From Calonectria ilicicola (Eukaryota > Ascomycota > Sordariomycetes > Hypocreales > Nectriaceae), in NCBI GenBank assembly GCA_020809705.1, contig CP085836.1:868001-932000 (forward strand): DNA of 64,000 nt. The letters run 5' to 3'. The position numbers were made by a program, and so were the translations under genes. The notes beneath the pieces are model-generated. The model was not told where the DNA came from, ran no database searches, and was given only the letters and a program-made list of their open reading frames with translations. Position 1 is the stretch's first letter; the number at the start of each line of letters is the position of its first letter. Below are positions 11,245-23,738 of this stretch, piece by piece.

Positions 11245-12349
11245 ATTGGACGTTCGTGAACAAACGGTTGCCAAAGTACTGTGACAGAAGAGGGAAAAAA
11301 TAGGGACCGACAAAGGTAGATTCAGAGTAAGGCGAGTGCATTCAACCTTATGTGCAGGCTGAGGCACACTCTTATCGAGCTACACGTTATTTCTTAGTTC
11401 AGGGATCTACAGCGTGTTGACGCTCCGTTTCCCCATCCAGGTCAGGTGGCCAGATCTGCTCCGACAAAAGGCAGGTGCATTTGGTGTACGACACCCATGT
11501 CTCCGAACATGGTGGGTGCTCACAGCCAACAATTACAAACCTCTTGAAGGCGCGACTTGCCGTCGCAAGCCTCTTCGCTCCAAGATTGTAAGGTCCGGCC
11601 TCTAACACGGCTTGTCTGAGCAGGGTGCAAGGAATTACAACCAACACAGGTGGGTGGGTCCCGCCAGGTACCTCACAGTGCGAGAGAATGAAATGGAAAA
11701 CCCACCCACCAAATCTAGCGGAAACCGGGATCTGGGGCGGCAAACAGGGCTTTTCTCGGCGGGATGATATTGGTCCGAATTAGCGAATGCATCACACTGA
11801 AATGAGCGAGAACACTACGCTAAAGTCGATGGCCTGTCGATGGCCTGCTTGCCGTCCACGGGTTGGTTAAAGTTCAGCCAGGAAATGGAAAAGTGGGCAG
11901 CAATGATTTGGGGGCTGGATTGATGTGTCTGGCCCAGCGGCTGGGAGTTGACTCGGTCATAGGTAGTGTCAAATCTGAGGGACACGAGCCATGGATGCGA
12001 TCAAAAAGATCCAGAAAGAGGTCTGTGGGGATCATAATGCACCAAAGTAGAATCAACAATCTCATAATAATCGGGATTCTTCTTATTCACTGTTCTCGAG
12101 TTAAAAAAAAAAAAAAAAAAAAGTGTTACTGGACAGTTTAGTCCGATGATGAATCACGTTCGTCCGTTCAAAGTGCTACCTGTGATGCGTTTGGAGTTTT
12201 ATTAGCATAATAACTGATGATCCATCCACGTCATCCATCCAATATAGCATCGGACACAAACCATAGTAGATGCAACAAAGTAAATGACCACAAGTTGCAT
12301 GAAAATTCTCATTTTTTACCCAGCAATACCAGCACCTCCAACCATACCA
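11245..12349. other. Intergenic with A20 tract
   Basis: Contains the 5' region of the preceding gene and the 3' side of the next minus-strand gene. A 20-base poly-A run lies at 12103-12122. No gene recognised. Confidence 0.4.
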
Positions 12350-13147
12350 CTACTCTACAAGCCCAGATGCCCCATGTTTGATTTCGCGCAGTTCAGTGAT
12401 TTCAAATTCTTCAGGGACTTTGAACTTAATACCAACATGTTCCGTGGGAGGCACAGGTTCAATGGCTCCCATCTCCGGAAGCTCAAGTTCCGTGTCCACC
12501 CCCCCCTCCGACTCGAGATTATTTAACAGGATAAAAGGACGTATCGCTATCTGTTCGCTGACCTAGATTTGTTAACATAAGCATTACCACGCAGGTACCT
12601 GACTCACAGGCTTGTCCTGGGTGCCAATATGTCCCTGAACACAAACAGTGAATCGGTCGATATCATATTCAGGCCTCGTGTTATCAAGCAGATCATTACC
12701 AGATCGATCCATGGCCTCCAAGGAAATCTCGAATCCGCGGTTGAGGGATTCAAAATTCTTCTTGTACTGGCCCCAAGACACACAAAGATGCCAACACTCG
12801 CAAAAGTTAGCGGCTATTGCAAATTTAAGTTCCAGAGTCCCCATTGCCATCCCATTCAACTTGAATTTGGCATCTCCTCTTCCAGTTTCAAAAACGGAGG
12901 ATTCTTTACTCCGACGCTGTTTTATCGTCAGCATTACCACCTCAGCCACGAAGTAGGGGTAACGATCACGTACAGCGGTGCACCATGCTGGAGCCCCTGC
13001 TTCTAGAATCGGGGCTTCGAAACGTAATTCTCTTACGAAGGTAACGGATTGGCTCAGGATAACATGCTTTTTGTCTTTGGTGGCAGCCACACCACCTATC
13101 GCTCGATACACTGCCCCAAACACAGTCGTGACGTATTGAACTCCCAT
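12350..13147 (-). CDS. Unknown protein, two exons, 250 aa
   Basis: Exon 1 is 12608-13147 (ATG at 13147, MGVQYVTTVFG) and exon 2 is 12350-12562. The 45-nt intron has a GTGAGT donor and CTAG acceptor and is in phase 0, joining DKP to VSEQIAIRPF. Reading through without splicing gives a stop shortly after the donor, so the spliced form is preferred. The C-terminal exon is rich in Glu and Pro (GGVDTELELPEMGAIEPVPP). A central segment FCECWHLCVSWGQYKKNF looks folded. No signal peptide or membrane segment. I do not recognise the family. Confidence 0.58.
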
Positions 13148-14132
13148 GTTGATGATCAGTGCTTGGGAACATGGGAATTACGAATCTAAAAAATTACGGG
13201 CCATGCGGAATAGAGCACTTTATGTAACTCATTCATGCTAGGGGTGCGGGTCTCCCTCTGATACTGAAAAAAGGAAATATAGAAAATCCCAGCTGCACCT
13301 TAGCCCCGCAGCTGGATGATTGTGCCGTGTTAAACGTTGGCTTGCTTTGATCCAGCCAATGTTCAGTACTGCGCTTCAGAGGGGATGGGTGGCTTTACAG
13401 TGGGTCGGTACTTTGGCCCCCCACAGAGTGACAATGAAGAAAAATGAAAAATGAATCAAAAAAGGCGTGGTCGTAAACGACACGTAGGGCTTTATGCTGA
13501 CTGGTTACCACTTCGTATTCGCTGAATGCAAACAGGGGAAACGAGAGCTTTTCTCCAAGGTCATGTGGAATGGTGAGTTCCAACACTATAGCTGCTGTGT
13601 CTTGCCTTCAACGACCCAATTTCCGCGCCCCTGTTTCTTAGAGCTTGAAGTATCACTACCGACGGCTCTCCAACGACAAGCGCCGAGCGCCGAGATTGGA
13701 TAGCGCCCCTGCCCTTCTAGACCATTCCATGATCGAAATCTATACTCACGAAGCTACAGCTGATGATATTTTCTAGCCCCAAATAATTTCATAATATGGC
13801 TGAACAAGTTCAAACCATAACCGACAAGAAAGTGAAGGGAGACAGGCGACCTGAGAAAGAGGTTCATCCCACTCTCGACCCCGCTCCAAGTGACGGGAAA
13901 CATAGATCAAACTTATTATAAAAAAGCGTAGCCAATTCATACAATCTATACCTGTAGACCAAGGTGTCCTCTGATGGAATTATGCCGCACCGAACTCGCA
14001 TCAAAAGAAAGGATGTGGTCGTCTTCTGCAACACGAGGCCCTTCGATATGTATCAGTGTAATGTTCAAAGGACGTATATTGGATTCTCTCCGACAGTACT
14101 ATATTCCATCAAACGATTTGACAGCCTGCATT
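13148..14132. other. Intergenic, nothing secure
   Basis: Contains only short open frames, for example a 41-codon hydrophilic frame at 13796-13921 (MAEQVQTITDKK...), which I cannot support as a gene. Confidence 0.35.
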
Positions 14133-16484
14133 TCACGTGAGACACAAAGTCTCTTCTTCTTTGTCATTGACATTTGCAACGAGGCTTTCCCACCAAGATT
14201 TCCTCATGCCGATAGACTTGGGCAAGGTTGTCACGTCCATATATGCAGTTTCGACTGCGGGATCGATCCAGGTCCAGATGCGTTTTAAAGCCTGATAGAG
14301 CGGCGGTACACTCTGAAAGGGCTGGTTAGCAACTTATCTGTAAAGCCATAGCCATAAAATGAGCAGTAGATCCAGACTACCTCTGCAGGTTGGCTTACGC
14401 TTCTAACAGGTGTCTTGACAACCGCGTCAAACCAGGCTTGTGAGACATCACGATGTTCAGGATGAGTGGAAAGAAGACCCAAAAAGAAGACAGGCAGAAG
14501 TGGTGCCTGAGCGGTAAAGTGTGATCCTGATGTTGGCATAATGGCTATACATCTAGCAAGGTCTGCCATATTGGCGAGAACATCGGGGTGACGACGTGGT
14601 AATCTAAAGAACCTGTCAGCAACTGATAGCCAGATTGTCTCGACGAAGAGAGCCATCGCCGAAGGCTACACTCTTAGGTTTTTCTGAAAACCTACCTGGA
14701 AAGCCGACACTGTAGATAAATTATGACGGCGAGTCTCCATGCTTCGGCTGTCACATCGGTCATATCTTGGTCGGTATCGATCTGAAAGTCATCTGGCTTT
14801 GTTCGTACCCATGTAATCGGTTGAGGACGCTCCTGTGCTTCAGCCCAATCAATCCCTTCACTGCTCCACTGGCGCATCTCCATAAGCTCGCGAAGTAGGT
14901 ACTTGGCAGTGATCGGCACGATGCTACTCTCCGGCTCCTGTTGTAATCTTGCAGCGCAATACGTAATTTGACTGATGATATGCATCAATTTCTTCGAGAA
15001 CCCGCACCCTCCATGAATTTCATAAATGTCCCTTTCGGTACCATAGAGAAGCCAACCGAATCTTGACGCTTCTTCCTCGGGGACAAGAGTTTCTGGAGGA
15101 GGGAGTGCCATCATCGGCTGAGCAAGGATAACGGCTCGTCCTACAATGATTGATTGAGATATTCGGAGAGAATCGAGCTGAATGCTGTTGTCCTTCCAGA
15201 ATCGACTCCCGGGGTCTGTCAGCTGAAGAATTTGCTCGCCTTGCTTAAACCCTTCTAACCACCGAGGTTGATATGGCTTCTTCAGTCGACGTTCGGTCAA
15301 AACAATCTATAAAACACCGTTAGAATCCACTAAAAGAGCGAGTACCGGAAGTCCTCCTTACGTCTTGCATGGAGAGAATAACTGCCATAGTAACGACTTC
15401 ATTTCCTTTGCCAACCTCAAAGCTTGATGGCGCAGCAAGAAGGTTGGAGAAATGTTGGTCGGCTCGCACGTATCGATCGTTAATGCGTTGTCGAATACGT
15501 TCATCGGGTAGATAGTCATAGATATAAACTCCTGCCAAACTTTGGATTGCGGCGCGGATGCCATCGTTCTGTTGCATCTGGGCAAAGTCCTTGAGCCACA
15601 AGTTTGTGTTTGCAAGAACGCTCCTACCCGGGCACCAGTTTTTGATGTCTGTAACAAGATGTCAGATTGTAACACTAAATCAAAATTGGAAAAGTCGCTA
15701 GCTTTGCAACAAGGCAATCGAGAAATTGAAGGACAAAAAAAAAACAGTGAGACGTGACATACAGAAATCCCATAAGCGCCTATCCATGGTGTCCATCTTG
15801 GCTTGATATCCAAAATGTGGGGGCAGCATCCGAGGTTCGCTGCTTGATCGTACCAGCTGCATCGATGACTCGGGCACAGAGATGGGGGAAACCGGCATCA
15901 TTGGAGGCGAGGGGACTAGGCCCCATGAGAGCTCCGAAAACGATGGAGACATTTCTCCCCCGTTTGTCATAGATGTCATTGATGCTGGGCTCATATTAAT
16001 GAGGGTGGCAGTGGGGCTACGACTGATTGTTAATGGTTGTGACGAGTCTGAACCGATTTCTTCGACAATGCCGTTAGAATGTGAGTCGGAGGGCCTGATG
16101 GAGGGCCTTCTTGACGGCCAATTAAACTTGACATAGCCGTTGACTTGGCCATTTTCAGGACGAACATAACGAGGAACGGCAGATTCAATTAATCGATCTT
16201 CTGAATCGGTAAAGGGACTGATAAAAGTCGTTAGGGGTCGCTTCGAGAAGGCACCTCGGGGCTGGGTTGGAGCATCTGAGATGGTGGTTGCACGGGCAGG
16301 AAGCAACCTAGGTAGATGGGCCGAATGAAAAGTCTGGTAAGGAGTAAAAGATTGTGGTTGGGGATGTGCAGCAGAAAGTGGCAGAGCTCCGTTGGGGACC
16401 GCAGGCTGGGATGCTGCGTGGAATGTCAGCTTATCGACCCTATTACTGACCACGGCGTGATTGGAGAGAGCGGGGCGCCCCAAA
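14133..16484 (-). CDS. Fungal-specific transcription factor domain protein
   Basis: Minus-strand exons 15763-16484, 15362-15648, 14696-15306, 14399-14603 and 14133-14312, with introns of 114, 55, 92 and 86 nt, all with GTRNG-like donors and YAG acceptors; together 667 residues plus an unresolved N-terminus. The first exon is a Ser/Pro-rich low-complexity region. From exon 2 onward the sequence (LWLKDFAQMQQNDGIRAAIQSL; QITYCAARLQ; IYLQCRLSRLPRRHPDV) matches the helical regulatory domain of Fungal_trans_2-type Zn2Cys6 factors, expected in the nucleus. The zinc cluster itself is not visible. Open coding-like frame at about 16755-17150 (KLHRTNFGADHVSLGPERPLKR... in short pieces) may be the N-terminal exon, but the phase does not fit the obvious acceptor at 16485. 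The gene may lack the cluster or start further upstream. Confidence 0.75.
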
Positions 16485-17949
16485 CTGGTTCAGCCATTTA
16501 AACAGAGAAAGTGACTGGGAAAAGAATGGCAGGGAGGGGGTGGGCGGATGCATGTAGGTTATCTTTCTTCTAACAGATATTAGGGATATCACCGAAATAC
16601 CAGGACCCATTCCCCCATCCTCACAGATCTTGTGCGGGACAGAAGAGATTGGGCCCGGGCGAAATTAATTCAAGTAAGGGCAGCGGAAGCAAGAAAGCGA
16701 CACAATACTACTTAGTGATGGTTGGGGAGGCCATGGAGAATTTGTTGACTCACCTAATGAGACGACCCAATTTGTTGTATCCAAGTTATTGGTAAGTGCC
16801 GGGCACGATGGCAAGGTAGGTTGCAACAGCCGTGGTGTAGTGATAAACAACTGAGCCTCAGACACAGACCGAAACAGGTCGTCGGGTCCCATAGACCCGG
16901 TGGTCGTGTTCGCCCGGAGTGTGACAATAGGATGTCCGTCCCCTTCGTCATACCTCACACGCTTCAGGGGACGCTCGGGTCCTAAGGATACATGATCAGC
17001 TCCAAAATTTGTTCGATGCAATTTAGATTCGTTTGCAGGTCGCCTGTAGCACTTATCCAAGAGCGCGAGCTGAGGACCCGTCCCAGATGGAATGTTGATG
17101 AAATGATTGGCCTGGGTAATCCTTACCAGGTGTAACATCCATGCTAATTTCGTTGGGCATCTGCAATGGAATGAGGTCTGTGCAGTGGTGGTGAGTAATT
17201 CAAACTGTGACTTGGTCGCACAAATGTGGTTCGCCAATGGGTCGCCAAAAGTTGCCTGAGTGTATTCGGTATGGCAGATGTGGTTCAGCGCAGTTTAGAG
17301 AAAAGAATGAGGCAACAAGAATGGGGAGGGGGTTCATTAAGTCACTTGAGGGGTGGCAGTTACACTTAGAAGTGGGTCTCTGCCGAGTGATCATTGGGGT
17401 TCAAAGTGCGCCGTCGTCGCGATGGCGATGTGCATCGCCGTTGTTCTTGATCTCAAAGTCCCACAAATCAGAAGTCAGCACTGTTCTGTCCCGTTTTCTT
17501 GAAGCAGCTTACTTCCCTCGCAAAAAGAAAAAAAAGCCAGCGATCTCCTGATAAATTTAGTGTCTCACAAGGGTTTGTGTATGCGTATAACATAAAATCG
17601 ATCGCTTAAAGGCCATAAATCACTCACTAAGTCCGGCCATGACATCGAGGAGTAATATGTCAAATACATTGCGAACCAAGTCTAACGACATCCGCCCATC
17701 ACCACGGTCCTCTGGCAGCATAAATGAGAATAGAGGCCATGAGCAATCAGACTTTGCCAAGCAAGCAGGCGATGGCTAACTCATCAGTAAGCTGGCGCGT
17801 TCCTCACTCATAGTATTCCACGCTTGCACCCAACACCTTGCTTGGTATTGTCCAGAAAGCAGGGGGCACAATTTCCTGTTTTCTAACTAGGATGCCTTGC
17901 CCCACACGGCTGGATGCACCCCACTATGTGGCTGGGGTAAGAAGCCAAT
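16485..17949. other. 5' region of the transcription factor; possible N-terminal exon
   Basis: A minus-strand open frame (about 16755-17150) looks coding and could be an upstream exon of the transcription factor. No C-x2-C-x6-C cluster was found here on either strand. From 17.2 to 17.9 kb nothing else is recognised. Confidence 0.35.
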
Positions 17950-18090
17950 CAATGTATAGAGTATGCGCATTATAATCCGCACCGTGAAATACTCAGTAGG
18001 TGCTTTTGTCAAATAATGCGTTGGTGTAAGAAGCTCATAATTTCGATTTTGTCAAATTCTAAGCCCCTGTAAATTAGGTTTCACACAGTG
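17950..18090 (+). repeat. Repeat P, diverged short copy
   Basis: The stretch from CAATCAATGTATAG through GGTGCTTTTGTCAAATAATG to CCCCTGTAAATT aligns to the central part of the repeats at 35405, 46956 and 61018, including the two TTTTGTCAAA motifs about 40 bp apart. Identity is clearly lower than among the other three, and the palindrome is missing. Confidence 0.5.
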
Positions 18091-19139
18091 CAACTTTGGC
18101 TAATCGGAAGAATAGTTAGCCCGACCGCCACAGTGTTATTGGTGATGAAGAGCTGATGGTCCGGAAATTTTTTCCACAAGTCATTTTTGCCCTCTGAATT
18201 AAGTTATTATTCGACCGATATCCCTTTAGCTATTTGTGATGTTCAACTACAGCCTAAACTTAGCGATTATTTTGTATACGACTCTCTAACGGATGGTTTT
18301 TGCTCTTCTTTGGCTCTAATTTGGTCTCCTTTTCACTGGATGGTTGGTGTGACAACTGAGGAGGGCGACAAGGAAACTACCCTTATTTTGGTTAGGTTCT
18401 TGCACCGCGATGATAATTGCTACCGCTCTTGGCGCTGCCAGTGGTTCAGTCAAGGACGCAACGGATTTGGCTGTTGCGAGCAACAGCCCGACTTCACTCC
18501 AATTAACCTTCTCGATTAAGTTTAATCTAACAAGAAATACCCAAAGCGTAGTATCAGGCGCATGCCTATTTCATTGGTGGCGGGACCAACCGGATCGCTA
18601 CGCCCTCGAGCAATGCAATATTTGAGATGTGCAGTCTGCAAGCCCCGATTGGAAGAGGAGGCGTAAAACTTCGTCGAGGACAGCTGCCTTTCTTGCCCCC
18701 GATGGTGATCGTTTCCGCATTGATACCGGTCAGGTTATTAGCATCAAACCAGAACCTATTTGTTAGACTTCAAGATTTCCAAACTCCATAAGTCTTGAAG
18801 TCAGACAAGAGCACATCAGAGCCTAGAAAGCTTGACATTCTGGCTGCAAGGATTGAAATTCCATTGATCCCGAATTCGAAAAAAAACTACGCCGTCAGAT
18901 CCAGTTTAAACGTGTAAAATGTCCTCCACCCTTTACAGTATCAGTTTTCATTACCTGGAAGATGGTCGACGGCGTGCCTTCATTTGTTTTGTGAGCACTC
19001 GCGCCATCTTAATACAATCTTGAAGCCTCTCAAGATAGGAAAAACATTACTCTGTTGCTAGAGAACACATGAACAGCACATCCTAGTGCTGGCGACGACA
19101 AAAGAGAGGCTAGCATCGTTTGCGAAGCCTGGATTTCGA
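18091..19139. other. Degenerate sequence before the gypsy remnant
   Basis: No gene is recognised. Some of it may be the eroded gag or protease portion of the retrotransposon that follows, but no motif supports that. Confidence 0.3.
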
Positions 19140-21320
19140 CAACAGTTTAAGGTATTAGATAGGTACATTGGCGCTAGTGGGTATATCCGTCTCCTCATTC
19201 CATATAATTCCTAACGCATCAAGGCCCCTACAGAAGGGGAAGGTAGCTTTATTAAAGGCCGGCAGCCAACAAGACAGAGTTGTTGATGGGAACCCGAATA
19301 AGTGGAAACCATCCGCTCGAACCACGGTGTAAAACCCTACCTGTCAAAGACTCACTGCTTTTCAGGTGCTTCCAACGGAAATTACTCGCAGTCGGACTTT
19401 ACAGCACTTAGATTTCGTGAAACAATTATTTTTACACGTTGCCGCTGGCCTTGAAGACTTTGGCACAGTGCCGCTCCATGAAGGATATGTCGTACTCAAA
19501 AGACTGCTATACCACTAGCAAAACTATAAAGTACCTTACATCAGGTATCAGTATAGCACAAGGACAATTGTACCAATCGATCTGAAAGTCTATCATGAGG
19601 CGTGCCCTCAGGTCTCGCGACCTTGTCGGCGTCCTCCTTTCCTAAAAGGAAGAAAATAACTATATGAAAGACATCAGGTATCAGTATATTTGGGCTATAT
19701 CAACGCTCGACCGGTTTGTTTTCTTGGCCCAATGTTGCCTTGAGCCGAGAAGAGGTGCCGTCCAATTGAGCCCAAGGTGACTAGCCGGTCTAGCCTGCGA
19801 AGAGACTTCACATTTACTGATTCGCTCAGCTCGTGACAGTTCTAACAGATAACTCTGACCAAACAGGGAATTGAGAAGACTGCATTCCCAATACCCAGTA
19901 CAGACGGGGCCAATCATAAATTGGCCTTTACGTCTATCTATATCTCGGCATACAGCCTAGACATACACCATTTGCCTGGCAAGAAGAATTTCATCTCGTA
20001 TGTGTGGGGTCAGCTATCTAAATCAGATATCAATGGCAATAAATTCCACCGAAGACTTGATTATACGGATCCTAACGATATTTTCGTAGCTATGAAAGCG
20101 CTGATGTCAGTTGAGTCAAGGAAGCAATTTTAGAAAGGTACCTTCATTACAATCGTTTTTTAAAAAAGAAAAAAAAGTCGTTTCGATTATCGCTAGCAGA
20201 GTGGTGATGACCAGGGCTTATGAACGATAAAGCCATTGCGAATGTTTCGAAACGCGGGATGGAACTTGAGTTCAATGATAGGGTGCCGTGCCACTATGTA
20301 GTTGATAGATGCCTTCGACTGTGTATCCTAAAGGGCATGATTGGCAACATGCCACGGGCATCGCACGAGGATAAACACCATTTCAGGATGGAGTAAATGG
20401 TAAAAGAAACTTTCCTGTCTCCTAATAAAGAGTTGGATGGATTGAATCAAGAGACATATTTGCCAATGCTCAATGGATCGCCTCGAGTAGACAAGCCGTC
20501 AGCCGTTAATTTGTAACGACCTACCAAATCGACCACCGCCATCGCTAACACACACCATTGCAATCGGCTTTATTATATCCCTTTCACCTTCAGCCGTAGA
20601 TACTTTCTACCAATTGAATCCCGTTGCTTGCGCGACGAGTAAGCAAGGTTTGTTGACAGCAAAATACTTTTAGTATTCAGCAAATGAATAGGCAACAGTG
20701 CTTACTCGACAACTAATGCTATCCTATCAGGAAAAGCCTAAGGTTATCATCTCAGATCAAGAGCACAAGTTCAACCCCAGATTTTAGAGAGGCCTTTAGG
20801 AGTTTTAGAACATGTTTCGTGATGACGTCAGCTCGCCACAAGCCAACGGGCTTGCTGAACGGCATCATCACAGTGAGGATAGCAATACGATTTCATTACA
20901 TGAAGCACCCCCGAGCCTAACTGAACGCATATCCTGCCTGCGTTGCAGTAGAACTTTAACGGAGCATTCAATACTAATTTATCTGCAGGTTCAACCTGCA
21001 CGGTCGGTCCACTGGAAACGATTCAGTCCGAGGAGGTCTAGCCGATTTGCCCTACCTACGCGAAGCAGTTTCGTGTAGATGCACAATTGGCCCTAGACTT
21101 TTTGCAGCAAATTCGAGTAGGTACTGTGGTGCTAAGTATCGATTCGTTCAACTCAAGGTTATGGACTGGGTATACCTTCGATCACATGATAGCTCTCATC
21201 CGCCCAGGCACCACACACAGATATACCGGGCCCTACAATTGATGATGAAGTCGGCGGGAACCGGTATGAAATGGAGAGAATCATATGCCGCGAACCTCAT
21301 TACTCTGGCCTCAGCAATAC
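19140..21320 (+). mobile_element. Ty3/gypsy retrotransposon pol remnant
   Basis: Peptide islands in shifting plus-strand frames follow the order of a gypsy pol: GYIRLLIPYNS (connection after reverse transcriptase, about 19175); AEKRCRPIE and a degraded RNase H segment (about 19740); LDIHHLPGKKNF (about 19950, the RNase H end motif H-x-PGKxN); KPKVIISDQEHKF (about 20740) and SSPQANGLAERHHH (about 20825), both integrase core; and QLKVMDWVYLRSH (about 21150), the integrase C-terminal barrel. Stops and frameshifts are frequent, so it cannot move. No LTRs were found at its edges. An unusually eroded copy, therefore old or heavily mutated. Confidence 0.75.
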
Positions 21321-21789
21321 CCGTCAAGACAGATACAAAGTCAAATGGAAGAGATGGGACGTGGCATGCGGAAGAATGAGTGCATGCTGGGGATATTAAT
21401 CCGGAAATCGTTCAGGAATTCTTCGATATCCACCCGGATCAAGTGGGCAGATTGACCCCGAAATGATGGCCCCAAACAACCGCGTGGAGAAGCACCGCAG
21501 TCACCGCTGAAGAGATGGTCATTTCGGGACGGAAACCACGAGGACAACCGGGAAAGAGCACTGCCATTTTACAGCGCGATCCCGAAACAGACCATGAGCC
21601 TTCAGGTGTTTTCCCTCGTGATATTAATCATGCTACCCCCAGGCTTAGATGTTGAGTGAGGAAGGAAGGACGGTGGAAGTGTGACAGCAAAGAGAGGGGA
21701 TGTTTTATGAGCGAAGGCGGCCACTGAGGATAGCGGACATCTTCTTTAAAGGGTCATATACGTGAGGGATTGTCGCGTGAGTAGATAGA
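21321..21789. other. Gap after gypsy remnant
   Basis: Nothing recognised; may include eroded transposon sequence. Confidence 0.3.
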
Positions 21790-22245
21790 TAGCTTAGGAA
21801 TAATGCTGCCGAACGGCAGCGGTCTTCAAGAGTTCCAGGCGAATACAAGGACTTGGTCAAACGGCAGTCTGCGCTCCTGGTGCAAGCGTGCGTCGAGACG
21901 ACCAGCAACGCAAACCGGCACCATGGAGAAGAATGTCGTCAAACTATCAGACTCGTGTTGCCGCGACGCAAATCTCATCAAAAGACTCAAGGATGAGAAC
22001 TTATAGGATATGAAGATCCCAACAGACCATCGAATGCATATCACAAGGACCAAACGTATATGGGATACACACCCGAGGACTCGGGAGTCGATACAAACAA
22101 AATAGTTAGATAGGGGTTAGCCAGGCAACTAGCCAAGGAACTCAAGGCAAAAACTGATGTATTGATCCGGTATTTAGCCGAGATCATTGTTCTAAAAAGT
22201 CCAGTTCTAGCCGAATTGAGCATAGCCGCACTAACACGTGACTAG
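21790..22245 (+). pseudogene. Decayed coding segment, family unknown
   Basis: One frame reads coherent helical-looking protein for most of its length (YKDLVKRQSALLVQACVETT; later QLAKELKAKTDVLIRYLAEI) but is broken by in-frame stops, including a TAG near 22110. The composition suggests a former coiled-coil protein, possibly a retrotransposon Gag given the neighbouring pol remnant, but no diagnostic motif is present. Confidence 0.3.
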
Positions 22246-22371
22246 GACAATCAAAAAGTCGCCCCAAACGCCCCCCGTCGTTCTCGTGTTCTAACCTTAA
22301 TTACATTCGCCAACTCTAACGTCGCCAAGTCTGTATCTAACTAATAAGTTAGAACCTTGAAGCTTTTCCTA

Positions 22372-23738
22372 ATGTCATCAAAAAAACGGTTATTGCCATT
22401 AGAGGGGGGTTCAGAAAAGCAAAAACGATCGAAATCAGTGAAGGCGCCATCAGATCCAACAGCCTCAAACTCAAACAAGCAGATCAACGCCATGCTGGAA
22501 GCTGCAATCAATGGTCGGAAGCCCCTCCCAAGTCTTAAACCCTCCCGTTTCAAATTTGAATCGAGCGCATTTGAAATAAAGATTGCAAGCAAATGGCATC
22601 GATTCGAAATTACTCGTCCAGGGATGAAATCCTGGAGTGTGCCGTCTACAAATTGCAGCGATGACAAACCATACCAATGGTTCTTATCCTTCTTGTTTGG
22701 ATGCTTCAAGAAGATAGCCCACAAAGACACAAGCAGAGACCGGACATTCAAAACAGGGGAGCCTCTTACTCTTGTTCCTAACTGGATTGTGAGTCTATTG
22801 GGGTTGAAAGGGTTAATTCTATATGGCCCATTCGCTGGTGAGTCGACTCAACCACCTTCTCTCATAGTATCTAACCATAATTGTAGCCAATGATTTCAAA
22901 TATGCAACCCTAAATCAGGCTTCCTTCCTGGAAGGCCATGATTACGCTTTTGATGCTGCTGAAAGCCTTCGTGCCACCGTCGATGAGGCGTTTGAAAAAG
23001 TTCCCGGTGACATATTTGTTCCTTGGTTGCCTCATATTATTAGGACTTGTTTACCGGAGAGTAATAATGAAACGTCTCAAAAAGTATTCCTGACATGCCT
23101 TGCCAATGTTAACGATGTTGAGATGAGTTTTGTCACCATTAACCAAATCAGAGATTTCGTCAAGGCGCGGTCGTGCCTCATCTACCCATCTATCACTTTA
23201 CCTGTTGATAAGGGTCATATATCATTTCCACTTTCACCGAGACTACAAAGTGACTGCTTAAACGCGTGGAACACACAAATCCCTGAGATCATCAATGAGG
23301 ATATCAAGCCTCCAGCGCCTGCTTTTCAATTCAAATGGTCCGACAACCTGCACAAGCCCATTTTCCGAAGAGCAATATGCCTTTTAGTACGCGGTGACCC
23401 CCACCCCCCCTATGATCGGAGATCTACTGACCAGCAAGGCTTTCTTGGGATTCCAAAGCCCCGGTGAAATAAACGATGCGGAAGTCATGTCTGTGTCTCA
23501 CATTTACGGTGCAAGACAAGCGACTAAAGGTTGCATACAAATAGTGATTCCAATGTCTCCAAAGACGATCAGTCGAGAAGATGCGGATGAGAAGAGGTTG
23601 AATGCCCAGATTTTATTCGGTAATGCTGCGTCATGGAAGCCAGTTTCATGGAGCCCAAAGAAAGCATTCATCATGATTGAAGATGGTATCGATTCGAATG
23701 TTCAGATTGAATACATGTCCATCAGAATACCTAGATGA
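22372..23738 (+). CDS. Unknown protein, about 440 aa, frameshift in a C tract
   Basis: Exon 1 runs 22372-22837 (ATG, MSSKKRLLPLEGG), then a 49-nt GTGAGT...TTGTAG intron in phase, then exon 2 from 22887. Exon 2 stays open in one frame to about 23467, but similarity in style moves to the next frame at a run of seven C at about 23403-23409 and then continues to a TGA at 23738. Removing one C joins the frames as DPHPPMIGDLLTSKAFLGF. The N-terminus is basic (KKRLLP...KQKRSK), possibly a nuclear localisation signal; the middle has a YQWFLSFLFGCFKK segment. I do not recognise a domain. Sequencing error, real pseudogenisation or polymorphism are all possible. Confidence 0.52.

Noticed and set aside
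10231..11367. 41-residue N-terminal extension of the unknown protein
   Set aside because: The extension starts far upstream with low-complexity sequence; MAGNDVAS at 11244 is the better start.
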